Shown here: positions 8,163-9,763 of the stretch, in pieces
Layout: each line of letters opens with the position of its first letter
Numbering within the stretch: position 1 is the stretch's first letter
Assembly (NCBI GenBank): GCA_020430865.1
Contig: JAGQIY010000337.1
Coordinates: 1-9,763, forward strand
Reading direction: 5' to 3'
DNA from: Myxococcales bacterium
GTDB taxonomy: Bacteria; Myxococcota; Polyangia; Polyangiales; Polyangiaceae
Length of the DNA stretch: 9,763 nt
Program-made: the position numbers and the translations under genes
Notes under the pieces: generated by a model
The model's database searches: none
Told to the model about the DNA's origin: nothing
Seen by the model: the letters and a program-made list of their open reading frames with translations, nothing else

Positions 8163-9763
8163 GTGGCCGCCGCAACAACGTTCAACACGTCGAACCAAAC
8201 GCTGCGAAAGCTGATGGGCAACGGTCTGGTCTATCGCGTTCCGCCGTTTCAGCGGGACTACTCCTGGACCGAGGAGGAGTGGGACGACCTATGGCAAGAC
8301 ATCGTCGGACTTCTCGCGCCCGACGGTGAGTCAGCCCACTACATGGGCTACCTCGTGCTTCAAACGAGGGACGAACGGAACTTCGATGTGATCGATGGTC
8401 AGCAGCGCCTCACCACGCTGAGCGTGCTGATCCTGGCTGTGCTGAAAAATCTCCACATCCTGGTCGAGAACAAGGTCGATGAGCATGACAACACCAGGAG
8501 AATCGAAGAGCTCCGGAAGACGTACATCGGTTTTCTGGACCCGGTCACACTACTCACTCAGGCAAAGCTCACTCTAAACCGGCACAACGACAGCCTGTAC
8601 CGCACCTACCTCGTTCCTCTTTCCCAAGTGCCCCGGCGGGGACTGAACCCTTCAGAGAAGCTCTTGCGAAATTGCTTCCTTTGGTTCGAGGAGCGGGTGC
8701 GCAGGCAGCTCGACTCCAGCTCGGACGGGGCAGACTATGCTCGGCTCGTAGACGCGATCGCGGATCGCCTCTTTTTCACGGTCATCTCGGTCGCCGATGA
8801 ACTCAACGCCTTCAAGGTCTTCGAGACTTTGAACGCCCGAGGTGTCCGTCTCTCGTCTACGGACCTGTTGAAGAACTACTTGTTCTCGGTGGTTCATGCG
8901 GCGGGGGGGCACGAGCGGGAGATGCGCGAACTCGATGAGAAATGGGAAGCTATCCTCGGCAAGCTCGGCAGCGAGAGCGTCCAGGATTTCCTCCGGGTAT
9001 TCTGGAACAGCCAACGACCCTTCGTCCGTCAGTCCGAGCTGTTCAAGGTAATCCGCGCAGAAATTAACGATCGGGCGCACGTCTTTGATTTCCTGCGTGA
9101 ACTCGACCGTGACGCGGACACGTACGCTGCACTCTATGATCCCCACGACCCTAGTTGGACGTTGGATCAACAGAAGTACCTGTCACAACTCCACTTGTTT
9201 GGAGTGCGTCAGCAGTGGTCGTTGCTGCTCGCTGCCCGCCGCGTCTTCGATGACGCAGGTTTCACTCAGCTTCTCAGGGCATGCGTCGTGGTCGCGCTCC
9301 GGTACAACGTGATCGCGCATTTGGCGCCGGGAGAACAAGAGAAGGTCTACAACGAAATCGCCCGCTTCATCGCAACCGGGAGCATTCAGAGCCCCCGAGA
9401 GGCGATACGTGCGTTGAAGCCCATCTACCTCAATGATTCCCAGTTCCGCAGTGCGTTCGAAGAGAAGGCCCTGCGGACCACCTCGGGTCGGAACAAGCGA
9501 GTGGTTAGGTACATCCTGTTCGAAGTGGAACGTCACGTTTCGAACCACGGGTATGATCCCGAGGACACCAAGTACAACATCGAGCATATCCTCCCGGAAC
9601 ACCCCGAAGATGGCTGGGACGGCTTCACAGACGATCAGGCGGACCGCTGTCGGTACCGGCTTGGCAACATGACTCTGCTGAACGCCACCAAGAATCGCAA
9701 GCTCGGCACCGCAGGGTTCGCCGTCAAGCGCGAGGTGTTCGCGCAGAGCGAGTTCGGACTCAC
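8163..9763 (+). CDS. DUF262/DUF1524 (GmrSD-like) defence-type nuclease, 3' end cut off
   Basis: An open frame of at least 533 codons continues past the window end. The N-terminal DUF262 part has YRVPPFQRDYSWTEEEWDDL at 24-43, the DGQQRLTTL motif (NTP-binding type) at 78-86, and FKVFETLNARGVRLSSTDLL at 217-236. The C-terminal DUF1524 HNH-like nuclease part has NIEHILPEH at 472-480 and GNMTLLNATKN at 501-511. It breaks off at FAVKREVFAQSEFGL, probably a few dozen residues short of the end. Relatives of this layout include GmrSD type IV restriction enzymes, BrxU and SspE, which attack modified or unmodified phage DNA. Specific target here is unknown. The GTG start is the best fit to the domain; TTG 8154 is possible, and an upstream TAG at 8136 bars earlier ones. 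No ribosome site is visible. A hand count of the first 30 codons after the start gives GC at about 73% of third positions, against about 90% in cofC, hinting at transfer. Confidence 0.88.
   Translation, partial: MAAATTFNTSNQTLRKLMGNGLVYRVPPFQRDYSWTEEEWDDLWQDIVGLLAPDGESAHYMGYLVLQTRDERNFDVIDGQQRLTTLSVLILAVLKNLHILVENKVDEHDNTRRIEELRKTYIGFLDPVTLLTQAKLTLNRHNDSLYRTYLVPLSQVPRRGLNPSEKLLRNCFLWFEERVRRQLDSSSDGADYARLVDAIADRLFFTVISVADELNAFKVFETLNARGVRLSSTDLLKNYLFSVVHAAGGHEREMRELDEKWEAILGKLGSESVQDFLRVFWNSQRPFVRQSELFKVIRAEINDRAHVFDFLRELDRDADTYAALYDPHDPSWTLDQQKYLSQLHLFGVRQQWSLLLAARRVFDDAGFTQLLRACVVVALRYNVIAHLAPGEQEKVYNEIARFIATGSIQSPREAIRALKPIYLNDSQFRSAFEEKALRTTSGRNKRVVRYILFEVERHVSNHGYDPEDTKYNIEHILPEHPEDGWDGFTDDQADRCRYRLGNMTLLNATKNRKLGTAGFAVKREVFAQSEFGL

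Noticed and set aside
8044..8178. A 45-codon N-terminal extension of cofG from the ATG at 8178
   Set aside because: It would overlap the start of the divergent DUF262 gene, shows no CofG-like sequence and has no supporting ribosome site.
8652..9602. Two minus-strand frames (8652-9170 and 9183-9602) opposite the DUF262 gene
   Set aside because: The plus strand has an unbroken frame with DUF262 and DUF1524 motifs through this whole stretch; the minus frames show none.

Overview
The window is GC-rich bacterial DNA with tightly packed genes. Its core is a chromosomal locus for the deazaflavin cofactor F420. All five core biosynthetic activities are present: CofG, CofH, CofC, CofD and CofE. An F420:NADP oxidoreductase and a predicted F420-dependent luciferase-like oxidoreductase accompany them. 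The FO synthase is split into separate CofG and CofH proteins, and CofE is a single-domain protein. Actinobacteria instead carry the fused FbiC and a two-domain FbiB. I therefore infer a non-actinobacterial, high-GC host, possibly a myxobacterium-like or other proteobacterial lineage. This taxonomic guess is weak, because the thiolase and the luciferase-like enzyme both resemble mycobacterial families.

Layout from left to right: a plus-strand thiolase (15-1220) and a luciferase-like oxidoreductase of the Rv3520c type (1267-2295). Next is a convergent minus-strand npdG/fno gene (2322-2960). After a divergent intergenic region of about 210 bp with an 11-bp inverted repeat comes a plus-strand operon cofE-cofD-cofC (3171-5547), whose genes overlap by 4 bp each. 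Facing it and overlapping its 3' end by 29 bp is a minus-strand operon cofG-cofH (8043-5519), also with a 4-bp overlap. Divergent from cofG, beyond a 119-bp gap, is a plus-strand DUF262/DUF1524 nuclease-type gene (8163 onward). It resembles type IV restriction and phage-defence proteins and is cut off by the window end.

How they work together: CofG and CofH build the FO chromophore from tyrosine and the riboflavin precursor 5-amino-6-ribitylaminouracil. CofC activates a three-carbon phospho-acid with GTP, CofD joins it to FO, and CofE adds glutamates. NpdG then exchanges hydride between NADP(H) and F420, and the luciferase-like enzyme probably spends F420H2. The neighbouring thiolase suggests a link to acyl-CoA or lipid breakdown. 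No dehydro-F420 reductase is encoded in the window, so which F420 variant is made (PEP-, phospholactate- or 3-phosphoglycerate-derived) is open. The DUF262 gene looks unrelated to F420 and has visibly lower GC at third codon positions. No RNA genes, CRISPR arrays or insertion sequences were seen, and no gene-free stretch exceeds about 210 bp.
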